DNA of 64,000 nucleotides. Source: Rhodococcus phenolicus. Its GTDB lineage: Bacteria; Actinomycetota; Actinomycetes; Mycobacteriales; Mycobacteriaceae. Positions within the stretch are counted from its first letter, which is position 1. Every line of letters starts with the position of its first letter. Below, piece after piece: positions 50,139 to 57,851 of the stretch. The notes under the pieces are model-generated. The model was not told the DNA's origin. It saw only the letters and a program-made list of their open reading frames with translations, and ran no database searches. The position numbers and the translations under genes were made by a program. The DNA lies in NCBI RefSeq assembly GCF_001646785.1, contig NZ_LRRH01000056.1:25283-89282 (forward strand). The letters are read 5' to 3'.

Positions 50139-50683
50139 CGCGCGACCTCGGTGCGCCGTTCCTCTTTCGCCTGCAGGAACGCGATCTCGGCGAGCAGGTC
50201 TGTGAAGGGCCGGATGCGAGCCGGTTCGAACGGAGTGGAGAACACCTTCATCTGGTTGCCGAACAACCCTCGGTCCGCGAACACGTGTATCGGGATGGCC
50301 AGCAGTGTCCACTGCGGCCCGCAGACCAGCATCCACACACCGGCGACGGCACCCTGGGTCAGGCCGCTGTGCATCACGTTGTACATGACGTAGAACCGTC
50401 GAGGAGGGTGGTTCGTACCGCGGATCCGGCAGTACATCGCTCCCGGCAGATATCCGATGATGTCGATGGAGAAGAACAGCACCAGGGCGGGGATCCACTC
50501 GATCCGATCGATGTGCACAACAGCGAGAACAACGCATGCCGCCAATGCGACGGTGTATTCGCCTCGGACCAGACTGTAGGTCGTCCTGGTGTCGAAGTAG
50601 TTCTGAGCATCCACTTTCGGTTCGCCTGTTCGTCTCGAAGTTCCTCGTGTTCCTCGCCACAGCTCCGCACTATCCGTGCGCAT
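50135..50683 (-). CDS. Small membrane protein (DUF4260-like by eye)
   Basis: Up to 182 residues with three to four membrane helices (about 45-60, 65-80, 105-125, 130-145). The pattern SIDIIGYLPG, then YNVMHS, then HVFADRGLFGNQMK resembles DUF4260-type proteins, but this is a visual match only. The ATG at 50683 overlaps the aminotransferase stop by 14 nt; a GTG at 50614 is an alternative that would give about 159 residues. Conserved D, H and DR residues could be functional rather than structural. Confidence 0.6.
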   Translation of the reverse strand: MRTDSAELWRGTRGTSRRTGEPKVDAQNYFDTRTTYSLVRGEYTVALAACVVLAVVHIDRIEWIPALVLFFSIDIIGYLPGAMYCRIRGTNHPPRRFYVMYNVMHSGLTQGAVAGVWMLVCGPQWTLLAIPIHVFADRGLFGNQMKVFSTPFEPARIRPFTDLLAEIAFLQAKEERRTEVAR

Positions 50684-51914
50684 ACCTGGAGGCGGTACGA
50701 AGCCGTTCCAGCAGCACAGCCACCTCCTCGACGGTGATGACCAGGGGTGGCATCACCAGCACCGAGCCGGGATGGTTCGGGGCAGGCGACACCAGCAGTC
50801 CCGCACGCCAGCAATGTCCCGCGAACTCCATGCACCGCCCGGGCTCACGCAGATCCAGCGCCCGCATCAGGCCGACGCCTCTCGCCGCCGAGAACAGGCC
50901 GGGACGCGACGCAACGAGATCGTCGAGACCGTCGCCGAGCAACTGCCCGCATTCGCGCACCGAAGCGAGGAAGCCGTCGGCACTCACGGTATCGACTACG
51001 TATCTCGCTATGCGGCAACCGATTTCCGACCCGCCGAAACTACTGGGACGGAAGAACGGTTGGCCGTCGATCGATCGCCCGACGGCCTGCGTGTAGACGC
51101 ACGCAGCCACCGGATAGATGCCCCCGGACAGCCCCTTTCCTGCGACGAGGATGTCGGGCACGATCCCGATGTGGTCGATTGCCCACATCGAACCGGTGCG
51201 CCCCAGGCCGGTCTGCACCTCGTCGACCACCAGAACGGTCCCGGTGTCGTCACATCGGCTGCGCACCGACCGCAGGTACTCCGGCGCCGGGATCATCACC
51301 CCGGCCGCGGCCTGGATCGGCTCGACGACGAACGCTGCGACACTGTCGTCCAGGGCAGCCACGACGGCGTCGATGTCTCCGAACGGCACCGTTCCGACTT
51401 CTCCGGACTCGACGCGAACGGCCGCCGAGCCGGCCTGCGAGAGCTGACCGGAAATGCCCACCTGACCGTGATAGGCGTTGTCGGTTGCGACGATCCGTGT
51501 TCGGCCGGTCTTACGACGCGCCAGTTCACAGGCGATGTCGATGGCTTCCCCTCCACTCGTCGCGAAGGTCACCAACGCGAGTTCGTCCGGAAGCGTCCGG
51601 GTGAGTGCGCCCGCCGCCTTACCCCGATCCAGGGACGGCAGGAGCCAGTCCCCGATGTCGACCTCGTCCAGACCGTCGACGACGAGTTCACGGATGCCGG
51701 CGTTGCGGTGCCCGAGATTGAACACTCCTCCCGCACTGCGGCAATCGAGGAGGGCCGCGCCGCCGCCGTGCATCACGAAGACACCGGCGCTGCCCACTGG
51801 AACCGGCACGTCCCCGAGTTCACGGTAGAACTGCGCGCGCGACGGCGAGAGGTGTCGCTCCAGGAGGCCGATTGCATCGAGTTCACCCCCTGCGGACTTC
51901 GTTTCGCCCCTCAC
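50670..51914 (-). CDS. Class III (fold-type I) PLP aminotransferase
   Basis: A 414-residue enzyme. Phosphate loop ATSGGEA at 118-124, Asp231 in VLVVDEVQTGLGRTG, and the Schiff-base Lys260 in LVAGKGLSGGIYP. Family members are omega-transaminases working on omega-amino or ketone/aldehyde groups (ornithine, GABA, diamines). GTG start, overlapping the previous TGA. In context it probably aminates a ketone or aldehyde intermediate (inference). Confidence 0.92.
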   Translation of the reverse strand: MRGETKSAGGELDAIGLLERHLSPSRAQFYRELGDVPVPVGSAGVFVMHGGGAALLDCRSAGGVFNLGHRNAGIRELVVDGLDEVDIGDWLLPSLDRGKAAGALTRTLPDELALVTFATSGGEAIDIACELARRKTGRTRIVATDNAYHGQVGISGQLSQAGSAAVRVESGEVGTVPFGDIDAVVAALDDSVAAFVVEPIQAAAGVMIPAPEYLRSVRSRCDDTGTVLVVDEVQTGLGRTGSMWAIDHIGIVPDILVAGKGLSGGIYPVAACVYTQAVGRSIDGQPFFRPSSFGGSEIGCRIARYVVDTVSADGFLASVRECGQLLGDGLDDLVASRPGLFSAARGVGLMRALDLREPGRCMEFAGHCWRAGLLVSPAPNHPGSVLVMPPLVITVEEVAVLLERLRTASRYAHG

Positions 51915-54238
51915 CGCACCGTCACCTTCCCCGACGTTCCATCGATACGAAGGATGTCTCCGGTCGCGATGCGGGTGGTCGCCCCCCGTACACCGACCAC
52001 TGCGGGGACACCGTGTTCCCGAGCGAGAATCGCTCCGTGGGACAACATTCCGCCGTTCTCCGAGACGACGCCGAGTGCACACCCGAACGCGGCCGCCCAG
52101 CCCGGGTTGACGGTGCGGACGACGAGTATGTCGTCCCGGGTCACGGCTGCGAGATCCGAGGGTTCGCCGACCACTCTGGCGCGACCTTCGACAATTCCGG
52201 ACGAACACCCTACACCGTCGAGATCCGTTGCGTCGCAACCGGGCGCGCCGGACCTCGCGGCCGGGCCGGCGAGACCGCCCGTGTTCGAGATGCTCTCCGG
52301 AACCGTCCAGTTGCGATACATCGATGCGCGGCGACGCCGATTGCGGGCACGGGCGCCGAGATCCTCCGTGTCCCGGAACCTCGACGCCCCGGAGGCCTCG
52401 TCCGCGGTGAGCCAGAACACGTCGTCGCGAGCCTCCAGCACCCCCGTCTCGACCAGACGATCGGCGAGTTCGAGACACACGGCGCGCAACAGGTAGTTCT
52501 GGCGTGCGGCACAGGCTCGCATGTCCTCGCGAAGGACCGCCCACGATCTGGCCTGATCCAGGACGGAACCGAAGACCGCTCTCCCGTACCAGCGGGCGCG
52601 GAGCAGATCTCGCCGCGCTCGTCGATAACGTGAGGAAACCGGCCGTCCCTCTGCCTCGGTCGCGGTTGCAGATCTGCCCAGATTGGCCTGCAACAGGGCC
52701 AACGGTGCGGTCGGGTCCTCGTCCCAGCGTGGGTTCGACAGTTCGTCGTCGCAGAAGGACAGGTATCCCCACCGCTCCGCGATCACACGGAGGCCGGCAT
52801 ACACCGCGGCCGGCAGATCGTCGAGACAGGAGGCGCCGACGACAAGATCCGCCGACTCGCGGTGCCGGTCCGCGAGCGAAGCCAGGGCACGTGCGCCGCG
52901 ACCGGTCGCGAGGTCGCCGAGATCCGACATCAGCTCCACCGGACGGACGACGCGCTCCGCGGTGGAGACCGATTCGGCGCAGGCACGCAGGATGTCGAGA
53001 GTCTGCTCGGCGATCAGCGAGACCTGCATCGAGAGCAGGTAGACCCGGCGGTGTTCCCGGAGCACGGCATCCAGACGATCGGCGAGGGTTTCCGGCGATC
53101 CCCGGTACCCGTGCCGTCTCTCCGTCCACGGGACGCTTTCGCTCCGGGTGACGCAATCGGCAGCGGCCCGCCGGACGCTGTACGCGTAACGGACGCTGCG
53201 TAGGGCGATGCCGGGGTAACCGAGTGCCGCCCATTTTCCGACCGCGGGTTGGGACGCGTTCGGGTCGTGCTCGATTCCGACGGAGGTGTCGAAGATGCAC
53301 GGGTCGTGGCCGGGAAGCCGGCGCATCTGCGAACGCAATCCGTCGACACGCCAGAACGGCCTGGCATACATCGACCGCGCCACCACGAGCCGGTGACCGG
53401 AGCGGTCGTTCAGGATCGTGCGGACCGCCCTCTCGATCGCCTCGGGAAAGATCGACTCCAACGTTGTCGTCGCGGTGAGGGTCGACACGGTGTCGGTGAG
53501 CGAATCACGCAGGTTCGCAGTGGTCCACACACCTTCGACGCCCCCGAATCCGACAGCGGTGACCGGTCTGACCTGCAAGAGCCACAGCGTCATCCCATCG
53601 AAGGCGAACTCGACGTCGACCGGGGTTCCGAGCCGGACCGCGAGATCGTCCACCAGATCACAGATCCGCTCGGCCTCGGGCCGCCCGATCCGATCATCAC
53701 ATTCGAGGACCAACATTCCATCGGCACCGAGGCGACGACGCGCGACCGCCGGTGCCACCGAGCCGTCCGTCACCGTGTCTCCACGCCCGGACACCACCTC
53801 GATCGTGGTGAGGTCGCCGTCGCCGCTCACCGGGTCGATGGAGAAGCCGACTCCGGCGATCTTCGGGTCCACCATGACCTGGACGAGTACCGGTACCGGA
53901 GACTCGGGATGCGATGTCCCCGGTGTGGAGCCGGCGCCGAATCCGCGGCGGACTGCTTCGATCGCGGCGTCGAGACCGGCGGCGTCCACCTCCAACAGCG
54001 TGCAATACCTGCCGGCCATCGACGAGGTGCTCGTGTCCTCGTCCGGAGCCGACGACCGCACCGCGAATCGGGCAGCACCGAGAATGCGGGCGATGTCCTC
54101 GGCCGCCACCGGCGCATCCGGTGGGATCACCACTCCGGCGGGCACATCGAACCCCTGCTCGACAGCGCGAGAGAGCATGGCGGCCTTGATGCCGACCCGC
54201 TCCGGCCCGTGGGCGGCGGCAGCGACGAGGTCGATCAC
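51911..54238 (-). CDS. PEP-synthase-like ATP-grasp/swivelling-His enzyme
   Basis: 775 residues in three parts. The N-terminal ATP-grasp domain (1-230) has VRSSAPDEDTSTSSMAGRY and ends with the diagnostic VEFAFDGMTLWLLQVRPVT. A large helical middle domain (about 235-680) is unlike PEP synthase. The C-terminal swivelling domain (about 690-775) keeps catalytic His734 in SENGGMLSHGAILARE. The same order is found in rifampin phosphotransferase and in PigC/RedH, which condense pyrroles in prodiginine synthesis. So it may phosphorylate or join intermediates with ATP. GTG start, 4-nt overlaps at both ends. Confidence 0.88.
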   Translation of the reverse strand: MIDLVAAAAHGPERVGIKAAMLSRAVEQGFDVPAGVVIPPDAPVAAEDIARILGAARFAVRSSAPDEDTSTSSMAGRYCTLLEVDAAGLDAAIEAVRRGFGAGSTPGTSHPESPVPVLVQVMVDPKIAGVGFSIDPVSGDGDLTTIEVVSGRGDTVTDGSVAPAVARRRLGADGMLVLECDDRIGRPEAERICDLVDDLAVRLGTPVDVEFAFDGMTLWLLQVRPVTAVGFGGVEGVWTTANLRDSLTDTVSTLTATTTLESIFPEAIERAVRTILNDRSGHRLVVARSMYARPFWRVDGLRSQMRRLPGHDPCIFDTSVGIEHDPNASQPAVGKWAALGYPGIALRSVRYAYSVRRAAADCVTRSESVPWTERRHGYRGSPETLADRLDAVLREHRRVYLLSMQVSLIAEQTLDILRACAESVSTAERVVRPVELMSDLGDLATGRGARALASLADRHRESADLVVGASCLDDLPAAVYAGLRVIAERWGYLSFCDDELSNPRWDEDPTAPLALLQANLGRSATATEAEGRPVSSRYRRARRDLLRARWYGRAVFGSVLDQARSWAVLREDMRACAARQNYLLRAVCLELADRLVETGVLEARDDVFWLTADEASGASRFRDTEDLGARARNRRRRASMYRNWTVPESISNTGGLAGPAARSGAPGCDATDLDGVGCSSGIVEGRARVVGEPSDLAAVTRDDILVVRTVNPGWAAAFGCALGVVSENGGMLSHGAILAREHGVPAVVGVRGATTRIATGDILRIDGTSGKVTVR

Positions 54239-55284
54239 GACACCGGGCCCGACGACAATGCGTCCGCGGACAGACCCGTCACCGCTTCGCTCACGGGTAC
54301 CGGCTCGAACCGAAAGCCTTCTTCCTCGAGCCGGCTACGAACGCCGGCGAAGGTGACCACGTCCTCGAGTGAGCGAACCCCCGAACTCAGTGGCGTGCGC
54401 TCGAGCAGTGCCTCGGCGAAGACGTCCGCAGCAGCCACCGTCAACCGGTAGTCTCCGATCCCGGTGCAGCGGTACCCCGCGAGCACCTGTCCGTCGAGCG
54501 TGACCTCCACCAGATCCGCCTTCTTCTCGCGGGTCAACTCATCGGGCACCTTCAGGCCCGCGACGAACATCCATCGCGGAACCAACCGGAGCAGCCCCAT
54601 CGAGTTGAGAGCGAGGAGGCTTCGCTGGAACCAGGACTCGGCGAAGAAGAAGTAGACCTTCCCGGTGCGCCCGTCGGCAGTCCTCCCCAGCAGCCCGTCG
54701 GCGGCGTCGCCGACCTCGAGGCAACGGCGCGACCCGTACGGTTCGGCGAGGTGGAAAACGCCGGTCCGGTGCCTCACACCGCGAGCGAGCAGCCGATACG
54801 CCAGCCCGCCGACCGCCTGCGGTCCACCGGACTCACTGTACGAGAAACTCATGACCAGCCTGACCTCGTCGGCTTGCGGATATCGGGCCAGCAGGTCCGC
54901 GGCGAGCAGACTGTTGACACCCGGGGTGAGCCCGGCGTTCAGCACCACGGTCCCGCGAGGGGACCGTCCGTCCGCGCGTAGGGATGCACTTTCCTCGGCA
55001 CTGAGATTCGCCAGGTTCAGCAGCGTGCCGCCGGATTCGAGGATCCACCGCTCGGGCAACAGTTCCGGGCTGCGCACGCAGTTCACGACCAGATCGAATC
55101 CCCCCAAAACGCCTGCCACCGATACGGGGTCCGTGAGTTCGATCTGCACATGGGCACCCGCATCGCGGGGTTGTGATCTGCTCGCGACGACGACGTCCGC
55201 CCAGGTGCGGATCCGACGTGCGACGAAAGTTCCCAGAACTCCGGATCCGATGACGAGGATCCGCGGTCGATCCGTTCCCGTCAT
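54235..55284 (-). CDS. Saccharopine-dehydrogenase-like NAD(P)-dependent oxidoreductase
   Basis: A 349-residue Rossmann protein. PRILVIGSGVLGTFVARRI (8-26) binds NAD(P). VNCVRSPELLP and NLANLSAEES with LNAGLTPGVNSLLAADLL match the saccharopine dehydrogenase N-terminal domain layout. Such enzymes reduce imines to make or break secondary amines. ATG coupled to the acyl-CoA-dehydrogenase-like gene. Likely an imine or ketone reductase in the cluster (inference). Confidence 0.82.
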   Translation of the reverse strand: MTGTDRPRILVIGSGVLGTFVARRIRTWADVVVASRSQPRDAGAHVQIELTDPVSVAGVLGGFDLVVNCVRSPELLPERWILESGGTLLNLANLSAEESASLRADGRSPRGTVVLNAGLTPGVNSLLAADLLARYPQADEVRLVMSFSYSESGGPQAVGGLAYRLLARGVRHRTGVFHLAEPYGSRRCLEVGDAADGLLGRTADGRTGKVYFFFAESWFQRSLLALNSMGLLRLVPRWMFVAGLKVPDELTREKKADLVEVTLDGQVLAGYRCTGIGDYRLTVAAADVFAEALLERTPLSSGVRSLEDVVTFAGVRSRLEEEGFRFEPVPVSEAVTGLSADALSSGPVS

Positions 55285-56462
55285 CGCACACCGCCGGTCG
55301 AACCGGGAGCGAGAGTGAACAGTCCGCCCTTCATGTAGCAGGCGAGGCCGTCGGCCGTCTGTGACCGGAAGGGTGGATGGAATCCGTACGCGTGCACGAC
55401 GGATTCGAGGTATGCGACCTCGGGTCCGGCGATGAACGCGGAACCACCGAGCGCGGCGACGCTCACCGCGGCGGACCGTCGCAGCGACTCGCGCACGGTG
55501 TACCGCAGGAGCAGCAGATGCGCCGACAGTTCCGCGCCACGCTCGCCGGCGTCGAACCGGCGCGCGACACCGTCGATTGCGGCATACGACGCTTCGAGTT
55601 CTCCCGCAGCACACGCGACTGCCTCGGCGTCTGCGCCGCGCTTCGTCAGCAGCATCTCCACCAACCGGCACGATGCTCCCAGATACGCCGCGGTGATCAG
55701 CATTCCGAACCAGAGGAAGCCGGTCATCTCGTGCTCGCTCATCGAGACACCGTCCACGTCGGCGACGACGAGCGCCTCCGGTACGAAGACCTCGTCCAGA
55801 ACGACCTCGTCACTCTCGGAGGCCGCGAGGACGCCGGCCTTCCAGAAGGGACGGACCGTGACCCCGGGTGAATCTGCCGCCACGAGAGCAATTCCCCGGA
55901 CCGGTCCGTTTCCGGTCGGCACCAGCACCGTCGCGGTCAGCAGGTCCATGGACGCCGAAAGGCTGCACGGTTTCTTCGATCCCGAGATGATGTATCCGCC
56001 CGGTGTTCGCTCGGCCTGCATCGCGGGTTCGAACACGCTCGATCCCGTTCGGCCTTCGGCGAATCCCGACGCTATGAGCATGTTCGCGCCCACGATCGAA
56101 CGTGCGAGGTCCAGATCGTCCGCGGTTCCCGCGTGCGCATACTCGAGCAGTGTCGCCAAGGAAAGGTGGTGCATCGTCGTCGCGACCCCCAACGAGGGCG
56201 AGCGACTGCCGATCTCACGCTGCACCGCGATCGAGTCCCTGGCGGTGGCGCCGGCACCTCCGAGTGCTTCGGGAACGATCAGCCCGATCGCGCCCGACGC
56301 CTTGAATCGCTCGACGATCTCCGAATCCCGGCTCTCGAGATCCAGCAGCGACGTCGAGTTCAGGTATTCGTCCAGATCGGGAAACATCTTTTCCACGAGT
56401 CTTTCTCGAATCGGCCAGATACTTCGGTCCGGCCGAGCGCGATGCTCGATGACTGTACTCAT
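55281..56462 (-). CDS. Acyl-CoA-dehydrogenase-fold flavoprotein
   Basis: A 393-residue member of the acyl-CoA dehydrogenase superfamily. FKASGAIGLIVPEALGGAGA and YIISGSKKPCSLSAS are the N-domain and beta-domain landmarks (SGxKxxxS in place of the usual WITNA-type sequence). The C-terminal domain ends GGSAFIAGPEVAYLESVVHAYGFHPPF and lacks the IYEGT/E-type catalytic-Glu signature of beta-oxidation enzymes. It may be a carrier-free desaturase or a flavin monooxygenase. Located 33 nt after the oxoamine synthase gene. Confidence 0.83.
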   Translation of the reverse strand: MSTVIEHRARPDRSIWPIRERLVEKMFPDLDEYLNSTSLLDLESRDSEIVERFKASGAIGLIVPEALGGAGATARDSIAVQREIGSRSPSLGVATTMHHLSLATLLEYAHAGTADDLDLARSIVGANMLIASGFAEGRTGSSVFEPAMQAERTPGGYIISGSKKPCSLSASMDLLTATVLVPTGNGPVRGIALVAADSPGVTVRPFWKAGVLAASESDEVVLDEVFVPEALVVADVDGVSMSEHEMTGFLWFGMLITAAYLGASCRLVEMLLTKRGADAEAVACAAGELEASYAAIDGVARRFDAGERGAELSAHLLLLRYTVRESLRRSAAVSVAALGGSAFIAGPEVAYLESVVHAYGFHPPFRSQTADGLACYMKGGLFTLAPGSTGGVR

Positions 56463-56495
56463 GTGGACACTCCGATGTGTGGTGGGCGGACCGCG

Positions 56496-57719
56496 TCATG
56501 CAACCGCGACGAGATCGAGGCAGTGCGCGATCGCGTCGGCAGCGGATTCGAGTTCGGCTGTGGTGTGTGTTGCCATGACACAGACCCGGAGCAGTGCGGA
56601 CCCGGCCGCCACTGCCGGATGAACCGCTGTGTTGCAGTAGATTCCGGATTCGAACAGCGTGCGCCACGCTCGAATCGCACGGAGATCGTCACCGACGTGA
56701 ACGGGCACGATCGGCGACGTCGACACGCCTGCGACGTTGGGATCGCGGCCGACATCGACTCCACGGTCATCCAGCGCCGACCGCAGGAAGCGTGAGTTCT
56801 CGGCGGAACGAGCGGCGAGTGCGCGGCCCTCCCCGCTCCGGGCAACTCGAACCGATGCCAGTGCCGCGCCGAGGGACGACGGGACTCCGGCCGTGCTGAA
56901 TTGGAACGATCTGGCACGTGCACGGATCGTATCGACGAGTTCGTGGGTCCCGACGACGAATCCGCCGGTGGATGCGAGACCTTTGGACAACGAGCCCATC
57001 CGGATGGGAATCCGCCCTGCCAGGTCCGCCATCTCGCTCACTCCGGTACCACGGCGGCCGAAGAGCCCGACACTGTGCGCTTCGTCCACCATGAGAACCG
57101 CGCCGAAGTCCTCGCAGACGTCGACCAGTTCGCGCAAGGGCGCAAAGTCGCCCTCCATCGAGTAGAGCGCGTCTATGACGACCAGTACCGGCGCCGTGCC
57201 GATTTCGGCGAGTGCTGCGCGCAGCGATTCGGGATCGTTGTGGCGGAAGCGCCGCATGTCAGCGCCGGCGAGACGGCAACCGTCCTGGATCGAAGCGTGC
57301 GCGTACTGGTCGACGACGACCGCGGCGCCTCTGGGCACGAGAGCTCCGATCGTTCCCAGATTGGTCTGGTAGCCCGTGGTGAATACGATCGCATCTTCGG
57401 TTCCGTGCCATTCGGCCAGTTCCGCCTCGATCCGGGTGTGCAAGGCGATCGTGCCGTTCATCAGACGGCTCCCGGTTGTTGCCGTGCCGTATTCGGACAA
57501 TGCCCGCCGGGCGCCTTCCACCACCAGTGGGTGTGTCGACAACCCCAGGTAGTTGTTCGACCCCAGCATGATTCGCGGCCGGCCTTCCATGTCTGTTGTC
57601 GGCGCCGGTGCCGATTGCATCTCCCGGAAGAACGGCAGGTGACCGCTGTCGCGCAGTCCTTTGAACAGTTCGATCCGGGCATCGTGGCCGATCAATTCGG
57701 AAAGCGGCGTACCACTCAT
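56496..57719 (-). CDS. Alpha-oxoamine synthase (SPT/KBL/AONS family)
   Basis: A 407-residue PLP enzyme of the family that condenses an amino acid with an acyl-CoA, losing CO2, to an alpha-aminoketone (AONS, ALAS, KBL, serine palmitoyltransferase). Seen: LGSNNYLGLSTHP, TTGSRLMNGTIALH, His141 that stacks on PLP, Asp212 in MVDEAHSVGLFG and Schiff-base Lys246 in GSLSKGLASTGG. GSRLMNGT is the form found in serine palmitoyltransferases and related synthases. No acyl-carrier domain is fused, so an acyl-CoA is the likely donor. Probable entry enzyme. GGGGG lies upstream of the ATG. Confidence 0.92.
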   Translation of the reverse strand: MSGTPLSELIGHDARIELFKGLRDSGHLPFFREMQSAPAPTTDMEGRPRIMLGSNNYLGLSTHPLVVEGARRALSEYGTATTGSRLMNGTIALHTRIEAELAEWHGTEDAIVFTTGYQTNLGTIGALVPRGAAVVVDQYAHASIQDGCRLAGADMRRFRHNDPESLRAALAEIGTAPVLVVIDALYSMEGDFAPLRELVDVCEDFGAVLMVDEAHSVGLFGRRGTGVSEMADLAGRIPIRMGSLSKGLASTGGFVVGTHELVDTIRARARSFQFSTAGVPSSLGAALASVRVARSGEGRALAARSAENSRFLRSALDDRGVDVGRDPNVAGVSTSPIVPVHVGDDLRAIRAWRTLFESGIYCNTAVHPAVAAGSALLRVCVMATHTTAELESAADAIAHCLDLVAVA

Positions 57720-57851
57720 GTTCTGCTACCCCCAGTTGAATATGCGTCGCCCCACTGCCGGCCGGATGCGTCGGTGGCTCCGTTGCCACCGCGGCCTTCT
57801 GCCGGGTGCTGTGAGACGTAGATGTGGCGCGGACAAGTCCGCGAGAGTTCG

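Noticed and set aside
57720..57851. A split of the cluster into two independent operons at the 132-nt gap before the oxoamine synthase gene
   Set aside because: A second promoter there is possible, but no convincing -35/-10 pair or terminator was seen, and the gene content on both sides fits one pathway.
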